A program made the translations under genes and the position numbers. A DNA stretch of 64,000 nucleotides from Augochlora pura. Its lineage: Eukaryota > Arthropoda > Insecta > Hymenoptera > Halictidae. The notes below the pieces were generated by a model that was given only the letters and a program-made list of their open reading frames with translations, was not told where the DNA came from and made no database searches. Position 1 is the first letter of the stretch, and each line of letters begins with the position of its first letter. Location of the stretch: NCBI RefSeq assembly GCF_028453695.1, contig NC_135781.1, positions 30,937,640 through 31,001,639 of the forward strand. The letters are read 5' to 3'. This document shows, piece by piece, positions 12,091 through 24,187 of the stretch.

Positions 12091-12714
12091 ATTGCGTCCA
12101 GTAAAATCTGAACAATTATTCTATACAACCATCATTTACCTAGTGATTATGGTTTCACAGGAACAAAATTCTTAAAGTTGAGACTGTGACTCTCCTACAG
12201 GAATCAGCGTAATTGATAATTCAATTAAATGATGGAGACACTCTTGAAACTGTTTGATTTAATAATTATACTCTCCTTCTGCTTTAATCTCCTAATTATA
12301 CTCTTGAAGCTCGGTATAAAATAGCTAGCACGATAGCAGAGATTATAAATCAGACTATGTTCTTTAACGAACAAAGATAATATTAAATCTCCTCTGAATT
12401 CTTGAAAACTGGAAAATGCATTAAAAATTGCACCTAAATCGTCAAAACTAACAAACAAATCGTAAAAATACAATTCGTCGACCTGTATACAAGATCACAG
12501 ATTCTCAATTTAAAAAATTATTTTGTTATAATATTTTTATCATAAAGAATATTATTAATAAAGAAACACGAAAACGTTATTCCTAAGTTCTTCTCCTATA
12601 TTTTCTATTTTATATATTTTGCACAAAAATGTGTAAAGAGGGATGAGAATATCTTCATAATGATAATAAGCATTTGTTAACGTAATAAACAACGAAAGCT
12701 TCGACATCGAAATT
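12091..12714. other. AT-rich intronic DNA with two minus-strand frames
   Basis: Minus-strand frames at 12225-12473 (82 codons) and 12555-12737 (60 codons) are rich in Ile/Phe/Tyr/Lys as expected of AT-rich sequence. Neither shows a family motif or convincing splice sites. Confidence 0.4.
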
Positions 12715-13250
12715 TTGGGGTCACGGAAATGGGTCACTGTTAGGAGACGCCCGTCGGTTCAAAGGTTGGGAACGCGATGGCAAGTGGAAGCGGGTCGCAT
12801 GGGTCCGACAATGGGTGTCGCGATATCGACATATCCCGCTTTAAGGAGTTTAAGCCGGCGCATCGGGCGCATGCACGTACAAATCCTGTGCGATGTCCTC
12901 TCTCCGCGGCGGCGGAAAGGAGAGCCGGCTCCTCGCGGCCGCCGCGTGGCAACGCGCGTGCACGACGACGACGACGACGACGAACACACCTCTCTGTGCC
13001 CGCGTGTGTTTTCTTCGGCCAGCGATTCACATTTTCCGCGGACAATATCGTTCGACCTATCGTTAATGGCATATTGAGCGGTATATGCGCGCGCGTGGCT
13101 GCCGCGGCATTCCGACTGGAATGCGAGCCAGTGGATCGCCCTTCTGGAATTTGTGAACACCAACCGGCCCATGCTTGTATAGAAATTTCTGCGGATATTG
13201 AAATCGCGTCGAAATTTCAATCGGCCTGATATTACACGGCCCGGTCGCCA
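12715..13250. promoter_or_regulatory. CpG-rich island with GAC repeat
   Basis: High CpG, a (CGA)n run at 12962-12984 and long overlapping frames in four registers (up to 153 codons), none with a domain. The open frames on both strands argue for composition rather than coding. Regulatory role is an inference. Confidence 0.35.
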
Positions 13251-13285
13251 TCATTAACGAACGGGGGCTCGCGATGATCATTCAA

Positions 13286-13636
13286 CATTTTGCCGACCGG
13301 TCATTCGACGACAAACATTTTTGCTTTCGTAATATTGGCGTTTAACAATGTTTATTTTATCTATTTTATTTAATTTATTATACTTTGCTTTGTTATTTTA
13401 TTATATTTAGTGTATTATACTTTACTTTATTATTTTATTTTATTTACTTTAACATACTTACTTTACTATACCTTACTCTATTATTTTACTATATTTTTAC
13501 TTTGTTATACTTTACTCTAAAATTGTATTATATTTTATTATACTTTATAATATTTTAAAAATTACACAGTAACACTTTAACAATATATAGCAAGTTATCG
13601 GCCGCCATGACAGTCATTTAACAGATCGTTAAAGTG
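13286..13636. mobile_element. TTAA-type element, second family, 351 bp
   Basis: Starts CATTTTGCCGACCGGTC after TCAA and ends CAGATCGTTAAAGTG before TTAA (13637-13640). The termini are diverged inverted repeats. The body shares ATTGGCGTT.AA.AAT.TTTATTTTAT and AAGTTATCGGCCG with the copy at 44449-44677. An internal TTTATTATACTTTAC microsatellite (about 13360-13560) has enlarged it. Confidence 0.65.
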
Positions 13637-14029
13637 TTAATAAGTGAGATTGAATTTAGTCAGCCTCTCGATTAATTCCGAAATTGTACAAAACGCCAGC
13701 AAATGTTCATTTGCCTGGCAAACTGGGCGACAAGCGCCGAACCTTTCATTGTACAATCTTTTTCCCGTCGCGTTTCGTATCATTTTTCACCGCTGTGTAT
13801 AGTATTAGATACGGCTCTGTCTACTTCCATTAGGTTTAATGAAACCTTTGATCTGCGAGGAGGAGAAAGACAACGCTTTTTCCCTGTTTTTCTCCCGTTT
13901 TGCTACACATTTCGGCGAGGTATTTTTACCGTCGGCCGAAATGTTCACGTTTGTCGTCGAATTTATTCTTTTCGCTGAGAAGAAGTACGTATGCGGTTAT
14001 TATACAGTTGAATTATTAATAGTAGGAAT
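13637..14029. other. Intronic DNA, no gene seen
   Basis: Contains overlapping 72- and 91-codon plus-strand frames (13703-14057) without a recognisable motif. Confidence 0.35.
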
Positions 14030-14215
14030 TTTAATTAATAATTATAAGAAATTGTGATAATTATAGGAGGACGTAATAATTATGAGATATCGTAATAATT
14101 ATAAGAAATGTTAATAATTATAAGATATTCTAATAATTATAAGATATTGCAGTAATTACAAAATATTTTAATAATTACAAGATATTGTAATAATTATATT
14201 ATTGAATGAGATTCC
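14030..14215. repeat. TAATAATTATAAGATATT minisatellite
   Basis: Roughly nine 18-22-bp units (TAATAATTATAAGA/ATATTG). Confidence 0.85.
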
Positions 14216-14999
14216 TGGTTTCAATAAGCAAAAGACGAATCGTAGTTCGCTTACGTTCCCATCGAATTTAGCGGACTGTGACGTTCGGTCGTTTTAGCAC
14301 GTATATCGCGGCACCGCATAAAGTTTCTATACCCGCGGTCGTGATAAATTACAAGTTAATTACCGAATGGAGCAACTGTTACGGAAAAATTTGGAGCACC
14401 ACTGGGGTTTATCGTGTCCGCGGCTATTACATGTACACGACGCGAAATTATATAACGTGTTAAACCGTACGCGAATATTTCTGACATAGTTGCATTTGCA
14501 CACATTGCATAATTCGCGTCGATACATCGAACGCGATATAATGTAACCACAACAATGCGTTAACGTATTTTGTTTTCTTCTTTTTTATTTATTGTTCGTT
14601 CGTTCTTTCTGCCGGGGCAGCAAACACGCGAAACGGTAAATATTTGATATCGGGCCGCCGCCGCGGTTATTTATAAACATCCCGTACGACGGATATCAAC
14701 ATTCTATTACGTCTTCGTGCCTTGATTTGTCGAATCATCTATTCTCATTCGTCTGGTCGGTCAATTATCTCCGTCGGTTCTTTACACCCCGTCGGTCGGT
14801 CGGTCGGTTTTTATCTGTTACGAAACAAACAACGTCCGCACAGTACGTGATCCGAGTCATCGCATCGTCCCGAAAGAAACAGACTCGACGGGATCGCCGG
14901 ACGACGCGGACGATCCCGTGTTGTCGGATCAATGAAAGCGGAAAAATGAATTTTATGCACGCGTTGCTCGAATTTTTAGGTTAGGTATTTTGGATATTA
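14216..14999. other. Intronic DNA, no gene seen
   Basis: Moderate CpG. A short GTCGGTCGGTCGGTCGG tetranucleotide run lies at about 14791-14808. Frames of 61-85 codons carry no domain. Confidence 0.4.
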
Positions 15000-15330
15000 A
15001 ATTTGATCGATTTTAGATCTTCGTCGATTTTAAGTAGCTATTGGTTTTAAATCTTAATTAATTTCATATATCAATCAATTCTAAAATTTAATCAATTCTA
15101 AATGTCAATCAATTCTAAATTTTATTCAATTTTAAATAACATCATTTCTAAATCCAAATCGATTCTAAAATTTAGGAAATTCTAAATTTTATTCAATATT
15201 AAATATTAACAATTTTAAATCCTAATCAAATCTAAAATTTAGTGAATTCTAAATTTTATTCAATTTTAAATATCAATTGATTCTAAATCTCAATCAATTC
15301 TAAGTCTCAATCAACTAAAACAATTCATTC
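15000..15330. repeat. AATTCTAAATTTTATTCAATTTTAAAT minisatellite
   Basis: Highly degenerate 16-34-bp units built on TCAATTCTAAAT and TTTAAATAT, about twelve recognisable copies. Confidence 0.8.
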
Positions 15331-15639
15331 AATTCTCTATTCAAGTCAATTTATTCTGAAAATGTGCCTCATGTAAATATATAGGGGTGAATCTCAGTCT
15401 AGACAAGACTACAACTTCTGTAACATCCTAAATTAAATTTGATACTTCTGAAGCTATTTTACATACGCGAGCCACGCGATGATATCATCAGTCAACCTAC
15501 GACGCTTAAAGTATTAGAGGGTTTAAGGTCTACTTATGGGAGGATCACACTGTATTCGTGTAAGAGAAAGTGGCATAAGTATTATCTTCATCGTTCGAGA
15601 TATATTTTTAGTTCATTTAGGTATAGTAAAGTGTACGAA

Positions 15640-15770
15640 TTTAAAAATATATAAATATAAAAGTTCACAGATATAAAAGTGCACAAATATAAAAGTACAC
15701 AAAATATAAAAGTGCACAAATATAAAGTTACATTAATATAAAAGTACACAAATATAAAAATATAAAAAAA
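15640..15770. repeat. AAATATAAAAGTGCAC minisatellite
   Basis: About eight units of 15-18 bp (ACAAATATAAAAGTGCAC and variants). Confidence 0.9.
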
Positions 15771-16737
15771 TTAGAAAAGGACATTGTCGAAACAAAAATG
15801 CATATCCAAACAATTTAACGAACATCTCCAAACCCGCTCTCGATTAACCTAAGGTCAAACGTAGCACCATCAAACACCGATTAAATCATCAAGCGGCCAG
15901 TTATCTCGACCCCTCGAAGACCCGGAAAAGAACCCGCGACCCCCGTCGTCGAACTCCTTCGAGCCGACGAGCTGAAAAAAAAATTCAATTTTCGACCTAG
16001 GGCCGGCGTTCGGCCCTCCTATCAGCGACGTCGCTGGCGGAAGCACCCACTCCGCTGAAATTTTCCGAGTCGTTAAATCGTCGCATCAAAAACGAGAAAA
16101 ACGAAGGTAAAGAGAACGAGAGAGGGAGAGAGAGATAAAAAAAAGAGGAACACAGAAAGAGAAAGGGGGTAGTAACAGACAGGGAACGCAACACAGAAAG
16201 AGAGCGAGGAGAGGAGAGGAAGGAAGGGCGAGGGGTGGGGAAGCGAGGAAAAAAAGCACACACATACACAAAACACGCGTCCATTAAAGGACGAAAAAAA
16301 GGGGTGGAACGGTGGCGGGGCGGAGAAAAAGAAACGGAAAAACTCTCTGCCGGTGTGTGTGAGAGAGAGAGAGAGAGAGGCGGCGGGAAGGGAGAGCGAG
16401 AGAAAGGGACGGAAAAAAGGACGGCAGGGTTGAAAGAGGCTCGACCATTGTCCGTCGTTTCCACGATAAAGCTCCGCGCTTTCGGACGATGAGAAAACGT
16501 TGCACGTGCGAGAGAGCGTATCGACGTCTGCGCCGCGGCAACGGCGTGCGGCATATACGTCAACGATGACGACGCCGTCAACGACGACGGCAGCCCCGTC
16601 CTCTCGCAGTCGCGGCGTCGTCGTCTCCCAACGTCGTGAGGTGAGCTTCGGTTGCACGGCCGCGCGCGGCTATCGATCTGCGGAGCCCACGCTTTCGTTT
16701 CTCCTCCTGTCCTCTTGCCGCGCCTCACCCTTCTGCA

Positions 16738-16815
16738 ACTGCAGTTGCAGCTGCAGCAGCAGCAGCGGCAGCAGCAGCGGCAGCAGTAGCAGCAGCAGTA
16801 GCGGCAGCAGCAGCT
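16738..16815 (+). repeat. CAG/CGG trinucleotide tract
   Basis: About 25 triplets of CAG interrupted by CGG and TAG. It can be read as poly-Ser/Gly on the plus strand, but no surrounding coding structure supports that. Confidence 0.9.
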
Positions 16816-17029
16816 TCGCGACCCAACCCTCGGCACGCTGATACTTCAGCCCCTACCTTCCTGTATCTTCCCACCGACTCTGTCTCTTTTTCCCTCTTTT
16901 ATATACCTGTTCCTGCCTCTTGGTTTCTTTACCTCTTCCTCGCCCCCGGAACACCCCCGCCGCCGCTCCACCCCTTTCTTTTTCTGCCCTTCCCTCTCGC
17001 TCTGACTGCGAGTCTAACTCTTTCTCACT

Positions 17030-17250
17030 GTAACTATCTCTCACTCTAACTCTAACTCTTTCTCACTGTAACTATCTCTCACTCTAACTCTAACTCTCTC
17101 TCACCCCAACTGTAACTCTCTCTCATTCTAACTCTAACTCTAACTCTCTCTCTGTCATTCTAACTCTAACTCTCTCTCATTCTAACTTTAACTCTCTCTC
17201 TCATTCTAACTCTAACTCTCCCTCTCACCCTAACTTTAACTTTTTCTCTC
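17030..17250. repeat. CTAACT/CTCT compound repeat
   Basis: About 34-bp blocks of TCTCTCTCATTCTAACTCTAAC repeat some eight times. The CTAACT hexamer recalls, but is not, the insect CCTAA telomere repeat. Confidence 0.85.
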
Positions 17251-17330
17251 TGTCCATCTGTCTGTCTCTCTCCACTCCGCTAAGCGACTATAACGCGCGC
17301 GTTTCAAAGGCTAGGTGTTCCTCTTTCCTT

Positions 17331-18464
17331 TCTTCGGCCGTCACCCCCGGCCGCCCCACCCCGCTCGCCAGCCTAGTTCCCACCCTCCCCTCGTCGTCTT
17401 CTTCTTCCTCCTCCCTTTTTTTCCTCTCCGCTCGCGATTCTTTCTTTTCCCTCAAACGTATTCCGGGAGGGGGCGGGCGGGCGCAGGCCGGAGTTCCAGT
17501 TATGTGAATAATGAAGGGCTTAGAAGTCGAATAATTAATATCTCTTTAAGCGGCGTCGTTGAACGGATCTCCTCAGACCCGGGCCGCGCGTTTGTTTTAA
17601 TGGACCGTTTTCTTAGGGACGGTTCCAGGCTACTGGAACCATCGCGCGGAGTACGACGGCGACGAGCGCGGATTTCGATTCCGTTTCTGCGTCCCTGTGT
17701 CTTTCCATTTCTTCCCTCTCTATCTCTCTGTTTTTCTCTCTCTCTCTCTATCTCTGTCTTTTCCTTTTTCTCTCTGCCTTTCTCTTTCTCTGTCTCTTTT
17801 TTTCTCGGTCTTTTTCTCGCTGCATTTCTCTCTCTGTCTTTTTCCCTCTTTTTCTATTTTTCGAAAAATGCTCGGCCCAGTTCCGCGGCTCGTCCCCATT
17901 GGAAAAATTCCACGGTTGCGTCGGCGTCGGCTGTAATGATCGCGCCGGTATCGGTCGCCTGACATTTAAATGGTACATCGGTCCCGTGCGATGAATTATT
18001 TTTTTTTTCTCTCCTCCTCCCCCCCCATTAGGATATCGAATGTTTTAATTACGATAGAATGGCGATGCAGGGCCGAGCCGCGTGGCGAACAATGTAACGC
18101 ACGCGTCCCCGTCGAACGATATTATTTCGCAGCGGTGTCGCGCGAAGTGTTGACCCAAATGCGTGTCCACGGTTCTTCGTACGCGTTCCCTTGCGAACGA
18201 TCGCAATAATATCGCCGACTGGCGCGCGCCGCGAAAGGTCCGCGAATGATTCGTTTCCTTCGCCGGAATAATTAATGTTTCCGTTTGAAAGGAACAGAGA
18301 GCTTTTTCGCGAGGATGTATTGCGGGGACGGGGTTTCCGGTTTGGAAGATTTAGGGTGGTCGTGACCGGTTACTGTGGGCTGAGTTACTGCGTCCCTTTG
18401 AATTCTACTTGGATCTAATTAATTTTATGTTTATCGAATGAGATGTGTTAAATTATTTTCGTCG
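17331..18464. other. Intronic DNA with CT tract
   Basis: CT-rich microsatellite at about 17695-17860 between CpG-rich stretches. A 215-codon plus-strand frame over 17315-17962 is mostly Phe/Ser/Leu from that tract and is not called as a gene. The remainder is featureless. Confidence 0.45.
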
Positions 18465-18640
18465 ATAATAAGCGAGATAAAAATGTAATAGAGATATTAA
18501 AGTTTCTATTCAGATATAAATTAAAATAAAATGAAATAATGAAATAAATAATAAAATACAATAATATGATAAAATAAATAATAAGACAGAATAAAATAAT
18601 AAAATAAATAAGAGAATAGACAAATTTAGGATTTTAAATA
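18465..18640. repeat. AATAAAATAATA microsatellite
   Basis: Imperfect (AAAT)n/(AATAA)n tract, clearest at 18525-18615. Confidence 0.85.
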
Positions 18641-20482
18641 TGATATGTCTATTAACTCTTTTTGCTGATAAATGAAAAAAGTAAAGGAATAAAACAGTCC
18701 AACGTGTGTTTTAAATTATATAATGTTCTTTTGAACTCTTTAATTTTGAAATAAGCTAAATAAAAGAACTGTTAATAAGATAAGCTAAATGATGAAAATT
18801 AAATTAATGTGATTCGATAAATACAAGGTTAGTTACGCCCGGAAAGTAGCCAAAGTCGCGCGAATCGGTCGCCTAATACCAATCGGCTCCGGCTACCCTC
18901 GTTCGAGTATTCAACCGTTCGCCACCGGGCTCGTTTTAATCAGCTTCGTTCCGTTTCGCGTGAAAGCGGTGTTTTGCATTTTCCTCAAAGCGGTCGCGCG
19001 AAGCGTTCGACCGTCCACGTCGCGGCGCGGTCTATCGGTGTAAAGACTGAAACGTTTACCTACTTACAGTAGTTGTACCTATTACTATAATCTTATCGTA
19101 TCGTGACGTCTATAAGGTCGATGATCTTTGAATGACGGGAAGCACACGTATACGCCGGTGTAACGGAGCCGCATATCAGGCTTTTTTTACTACGGGAATA
19201 ATTATGCGGCAATTATTTCGGAACGAGCCGCCGCCGCCGCCGCTGCTCGCAACATATAATTGTCGAGCCGTAATTTAGGACCGAAAGGCAAACATCGGCC
19301 TCTCTGTTGCGACCTATAATCCGCGATATTACAATAAACAGTTTCCCAATAATTACGCGACTATTATTCCGTCTCATGTTCTACATAATCGAGAACAATT
19401 TCAGACGGCGCAAAAATCCTGGCGGATGCTACGTCGATTCTCTCTTTTCCTGCGCGAAACGCCGTCGCGTTTCTTGTAGGAATCGCATGTTTCGCTCTGA
19501 GACTGATTAAGCGAATAAGTTCATGCACGAACGACGGACCGCGGTATCTCGCGAGTGTGCTGCTTATGAAATTGTTTAGAATATTAGAAACGTGTATTTT
19601 ATCTCGAAATACTCTTTATTTTATAATTTTATTAGTTTATTTTGTAATAAAGTATTTTATAATTTTATCAGTATTAGAATGCACTCTTAAATCAACTCTG
19701 TTTATTCACTTCTCTTTACAATAAATATTGCCTGAAAACGTGAATTAAGAATTTCGCAAAAATTTGTCAGTAGTCGAAATGACTATCCAGTTTTTTAAGA
19801 TGAATTTTAATATTTGTTATTGTCAAAGGCTAACGTTTCGACGAGTTTTCTTTTCTCGCGAGGCGAGGGTTGGCATCGATCGGTTCGGCGCCATTAGCGG
19901 TCCGGTTTTTGGAAAAACGAGGGTGGCGAAATTTCGCTGTTCGGCCAGGGCGGAAAGTTCGACGGTGACACGACACAACGACGACAGAGCGATCTTAATG
20001 GCGCGATAAGTAACGATGCCGGGGAGCGCGTCCGCGTCCGAACAACGGACGCGGATCGATTTCGTAACGGCGCGCAACCTTCGAACCTGTTCGCCGGTTC
20101 TGAAAACACGCTCGAGAAGGATGAAGGATTGCCCCCGTCGGAACGCCAGTCACCGGGAGACTCGGGTCGCTGCTTCGGCTTTCACTTGCGAAAAATATAC
20201 GAGATATCCCGAACGGTGACAAACCGGAGCCGGACACGTTTCCTCGTATTCCGTCATGGAAAGATCGCCGGGTCTGGCCGATCTCTAATTTCATCGAAGA
20301 AACCGCGAAATTAATCGAATCGGATATTACATACTCTATTTTCAGAGTAATTGTTTGTACATTTTTATTGCCTTGGTTTTCGAATGTTCAAAGATTTCTT
20401 AAAATTTGGGGGTATAGTTCAATTTCTAATAAAATTGTGATCTAAGCAGATTTTTTTGCGTTACGTGGATATTGATATTTTT
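18641..20482. other. Intronic DNA, no gene seen
   Basis: AT-rich at the ends, with CpG-rich segments at about 18835-19050 and 19840-20300. Opposed frames of 60-100 codons at 19764-20314 overlap in five registers and show no domain. Confidence 0.4.
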
Positions 20483-20866
20483 TCATGACGAGTATATTCG
20501 TCATGACAGAAAATACAAAAATTTCTTCGTGACGAGTATACTCGTTATAACAAAAAATACTTTCATTTATTCATGACGAGTATATTCGTGATAACAGAAG
20601 CCATAGCCGTTTCTTAATGACGTATATACTCGTCACAACAAAAACCGTAGCCTTTTCTCAATGACGTATATATTCGTCACAAAAAAAACCATAGCCTTTT
20701 CTTAATGACGTATATACTCATTAAACAAAAAAAAACCAGCAATTTTTTCATGACGTATATACTCGTCAACAAAAAACAGCAATTTCTTCATGACGTATAT
20801 ACTCGTCAAACAAAAAATATATTTCAAAATATTTCCATTTCTCCGCGACGAATATATTCGTCAAAC
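20483..20866. repeat. 44-bp palindrome-bearing minisatellite, 9 units
   Basis: Cores of the form GACGAGTATACTCGTC begin at 20487, 20531, 20575, 20619, 20663, 20707, 20752, 20792 and 20847. Spacings are 44, 44, 44, 44, 44, 45, 40 and 55. The last core, GACGAATATATTCGTC (20847-20862), is a perfect 16-bp palindrome. The first extends to 24 bp with TCATGACGA arms. Linkers are A/T-rich (CAAAAAATAC, CCATAGCC). A solitary related core lies at 51356. Confidence 0.95.
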
Positions 20867-22559
20867 TCCACCAACTCTGTAAAATTCCTTTTCTTTGCCG
20901 CTTTCATTATTTATTTTTAATTTACTAAAAGCAGCTATGGACTCTCGATGACGATTGCCGACGATCGCTGACGATTGTTTCCGATCTCTTCGTCCATGAC
21001 AGGGCAAGTTTTTGTACGTACTATCGCGTCGCGATCAGAGGCCGGACGTCCGCTGAGTCCAATAAGAATTCATAGGACTGAATGTAGATTCTCCGATCGA
21101 CTCTGTTGCTCAATTTCCTCGAACGTCGTTCCGAAAACGTAACCATTCGATGACCATTCACGACTACGCCCGTCGACCTGACAGCGTTCACGCGCAGGAA
21201 AATCGAGAACGCCGGAATGCGACGTCACGTTATCGTGGCTCTCTCTCTCCCTCTCTCTCTCTCTGTTAAAGGCGGCACGCGGAAAGTACTCGATTACATA
21301 CTTCGTTTCATTAATCGTCGTCGAAGTGACTAATGCTATAAAGTTACTGGCCGGGGGTCGAAGGTCTTCGGGTCTTGCGAAGTCGACAAACAATTGTGCG
21401 TCCGCGGATTCGGCGCGATCGTTGTTCCCCTATTCCCCGATTACAATAATCGGTCGGCGCTATTCACGAAACGTCGTCCAACGACTTCGTCGAGGAGAAT
21501 GATCTCGTCGTTCGACGAACGATTTCCTACAAGCTTCTAGCGAATAATTTTATAAAAATATCTTGTCTTCGGACGATTATATTGAAGTTAACAAATATGC
21601 ACCAACAAACTATGAATATTTGTAATAAAGGATTGATAAGGTTTCTCTTTATTAATTCATTGATTATTCATTGTCTTGACGATATTGCATACTTTTCGAT
21701 TTATTTACTCAGTACTATTATTAACTATAGTACTAGAATAACTTCTGACAATTTTAATATGCTCGTTTCGACAACACAGTTCATTTATCTTTTACCTAAA
21801 ATATTCACGAAAGGTACGAGATTAAATATTAACAGAAAATTGTTTCTAATGAATACGATTCTATTTGTGGCAAGTATAAATATATATATATATGTCGTTC
21901 CGGCTATAGCAAATCATTAGCAACAAATTTACATTGGACGGTCGATAAATAAGTCACCGTGGGTACAAAGTTAGTAATCTAGGTTTCGGCAACGAAAATG
22001 GGCTAAACGCCGAAAATACCGGAGAGTCGAATTAGTATTATCGGAAACTTGGTCACCTGACCGGATCCAGCGTATTTAAACCGACGACGACACGACAAGC
22101 ACGAGCGCGCGCGCGCACGTTCGCGCGGTGCTTCTGATAAAATTGCTGTCAGTGAATAATTTCGACTAGCTCGATTAACATTGTAAATATTTATATGTAC
22201 GTTGCAACCGTTGTTGTAAATAGGTCGATGGTATTTTCGATAAAGTTGCGGCCGTCGCGCGGCGCTTTCGTAGGAGCGAACGGCTATGTAAATGGCCACT
22301 TTTGCTGATCCGGGTTTCTATTCCTGTGCTATAATCTCTTAGATTTTCCGAAGTTAATACTTCAGTACCCAGATACATGAAATATTCAATGACGGCTCCT
22401 CCATAATTCCGTCCACTTCAAGCCGGACAAACAATGGGACGGGGACGGGGCAATTCTTCTTACGCGGAACCGCAGGTTTGTCAATAAATAACCTCGTACG
22501 ATAATAAAATAAAAAAATAAAAAAATAAACAGCATTAGTGGATTCTATTTATAGAGGAG
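20867..22559. other. Intronic DNA with one AT-rich ORF
   Basis: Mixed composition with a (CT)n run at 21240-21264 and a GC alternation near 22105-22118. The 112-codon plus-strand frame at 21582-21920 is hydrophobic (Ile/Leu/Tyr/Asn), but its length is within chance for DNA this AT-rich and no receptor or transporter motif was recognised. Confidence 0.4.
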
Positions 22560-22965
22560 AGGAGTCAGTTACTGTGGGGGGCATATTACGACTAAGCGTG
22601 TGATATAATATATAGTATAATATTAAATATATTACATAATATATAGTATAATATTGTATACAATCTATAATACATAGTACAATATTATATATAATATGTG
22701 CTACACAGTATAATATTGTATATAATCAATAATATGTAATACAATATTATGTATAGTATGATATGTAATATATAATATAATATTACACACAGTATGTAAT
22801 ATATAGTATAATATTATGTATAGTCTGTACTACACAGTATAATACTACATATAATTTACAATACATAATACAATATTACATACAGTACATAATACACAAT
22901 ATAACATCATATAAATATCAATATAGCATCATATAAAGTACTATTAATATTATACACACACTATA
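22560..22965. repeat. AT satellite (TATAGTATAATATTA)
   Basis: Degenerate 30-36-bp units containing ACACAGTATAATATT, ATATAGTATAATATT and TAATATGTAATAC. Confidence 0.85.
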
Positions 22966-23370
22966 GCAAAAAGTATATCGAACCTTTATTTTCAGAACTA
23001 AAAAAAATAAAAAAAGCTCGTCTCGACAGAGGAAAATAACTAAGGGTCAGCCGCGACCCAATTTCGATTTCGTGTGACGCGATCCGCTCGCAGCGGAGAG
23101 ACCTGACAGCTCCGAGAGATTTTCGCGGAGACAAGATCGGGGGAGAGAAGGAATCGCGGCGGCCACGGAATTCGAGTTAATCGGCCAATCTAGAGGCAGC
23201 AGAGGCTGCCCCCCCCCCCCCATCCCCCGTAAGAAATTCGTTTTCTCGTCATCGCTCGAACGCAGGAGGACATTACCAGACGACGTTACGGGCGCGTTCT
23301 TCTTACAGAAGCATTTGCGCAACCGACACTTACGTGGGTACTTTCGCTTTGCATAATTTAGTCGACGCGT

Positions 23371-23434
23371 TTCGATCGCGTATTCGTATTCGGAACGGCT
23401 GCGGCTCGCGACATCGTAAACTCACTTTTGAAAC
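23371..23434. repeat. Copy 1 of 64-bp CpG-rich duplicated segment
   Basis: TTCGATCGCGTATTCGTATT...TCGCGACATCGTAAACTCACTTTTGAAAC aligns with 24243-24308 at roughly four bases in five, allowing small indels. In the register open in copy 2 this copy has a stop codon. Confidence 0.7.
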
Positions 23435-23619
23435 CGTACCCATCCGCGTTTTCGGCTCGCCGCGAATTCTCTGGCACGGTAAAGGGTTCGCGGAACAATC
23501 AAAATCGTAGACACGCTGTGCTCGAAACGATCCACGAGCAAGTAATGGACGGTGCTCGGAAATTATGCGTTTCATTTGACAATACTGAACGCCGGTTGGC
23601 GACGGGGGGTTAGGCTTAA

Positions 23620-23848
23620 CCCTTTAAACTCGAGGCCGATTCAACATCAAATTTAAAATAATTTTTCTGACTCGTAGCATTTTCGTTCTGTATAACAGAG
23701 TGCATTCTATGCATATGAAATCGATTCTTATAATTCATATAACATTTTTAACAACCTTTTAAATTTAAGCTTTGGTGATAAAAATAATTCTAGAACGTGG
23801 CGTAACAATTTCAATGGCGCCACAGAGTCGCCGTTCGAGTGCAATGGG
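23620..23848. mobile_element. TTAA-type MITE, 229 bp
   Basis: TTAA (23616-23619), CCCTTTAAACTCGAGGCCG at the left and CGTTCGAGTGCAATGGG at the right, then TTTA (a mutated TTAA). The subterminal GGCGCCACAGAGTCGCC corresponds to the subterminal palindrome of other members, so this copy is inverted relative to 25589-25840. Confidence 0.75.
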
Positions 23849-24187
23849 TTTATCATGCATCTCTCGCGTCGAATGTTTATGTAGCCGAGTGATCGCGCGA
23901 ATTGTTTTATCGAATGTAATCAAATAATTCGCTATATTGTCACGAAACCGTCAGTACAGCTGACTCACCTAACAGGTGTATTTACACTCTCTCTGTTTTA
24001 TGCGAGAATAGTTCATAGAACATTTTTTTTTCGATTTGAAATTAGGCTAGCGATGCGAGAAGACGCGTTGACGACTCGCAGTTTTAGGATTTCGTAGCGT
24101 ACGATTTAATTATGGGCGATAAACGAAGAGCGTCCGAGTTCGGCCGCTCGATGGGAGGCATTGAATAAAAGATGCCGGGTCGTGGAT
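23849..24187. other. Intronic DNA, nothing distinctive
   Basis: Mixed composition, apparently single-copy. Confidence 0.35.

Larger units (their letters stand above)
15850..17330. promoter_or_regulatory. CpG-rich, GA/CT-rich island
   Basis: GA-rich at 16095-16430, CpG-rich at 16490-16700, CAG-rich at 16738-16815, then CT-rich to 17275. Long frames (279 codons minus, 113 plus) are Ser/Phe/Arg low-complexity products of these tracts. A GTGAGC at about 16640 could be a plus-strand donor. The combination resembles a bee promoter and 5' leader, but no coding exon follows. Confidence 0.35.

Noticed and set aside
15997..16836. 279-codon minus-strand frame with Cys-rich start and Ser/Phe-rich body
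   Set aside because: Built from CAG and GA/CT repeats; no family motif and no splice support.
17030..17250. Telomere-like CTAACT repeat
   Set aside because: The insect telomere unit is CCTAA. Here CTAACT is mixed with CTCTCT and irregular in length, so it is a compound microsatellite.
20483..20866. CRISPR-like pattern of regularly spaced palindromic repeats
   Set aside because: Repeats are diverged, the linkers are themselves related A/T-rich sequence rather than unique spacers, no cas genes are present, and the DNA is animal.
21582..21920. 112-codon hydrophobic plus-strand frame, possible chemoreceptor fragment
   Set aside because: One open frame of this length is expected by chance in this much AT-rich DNA, and no receptor signature was seen.
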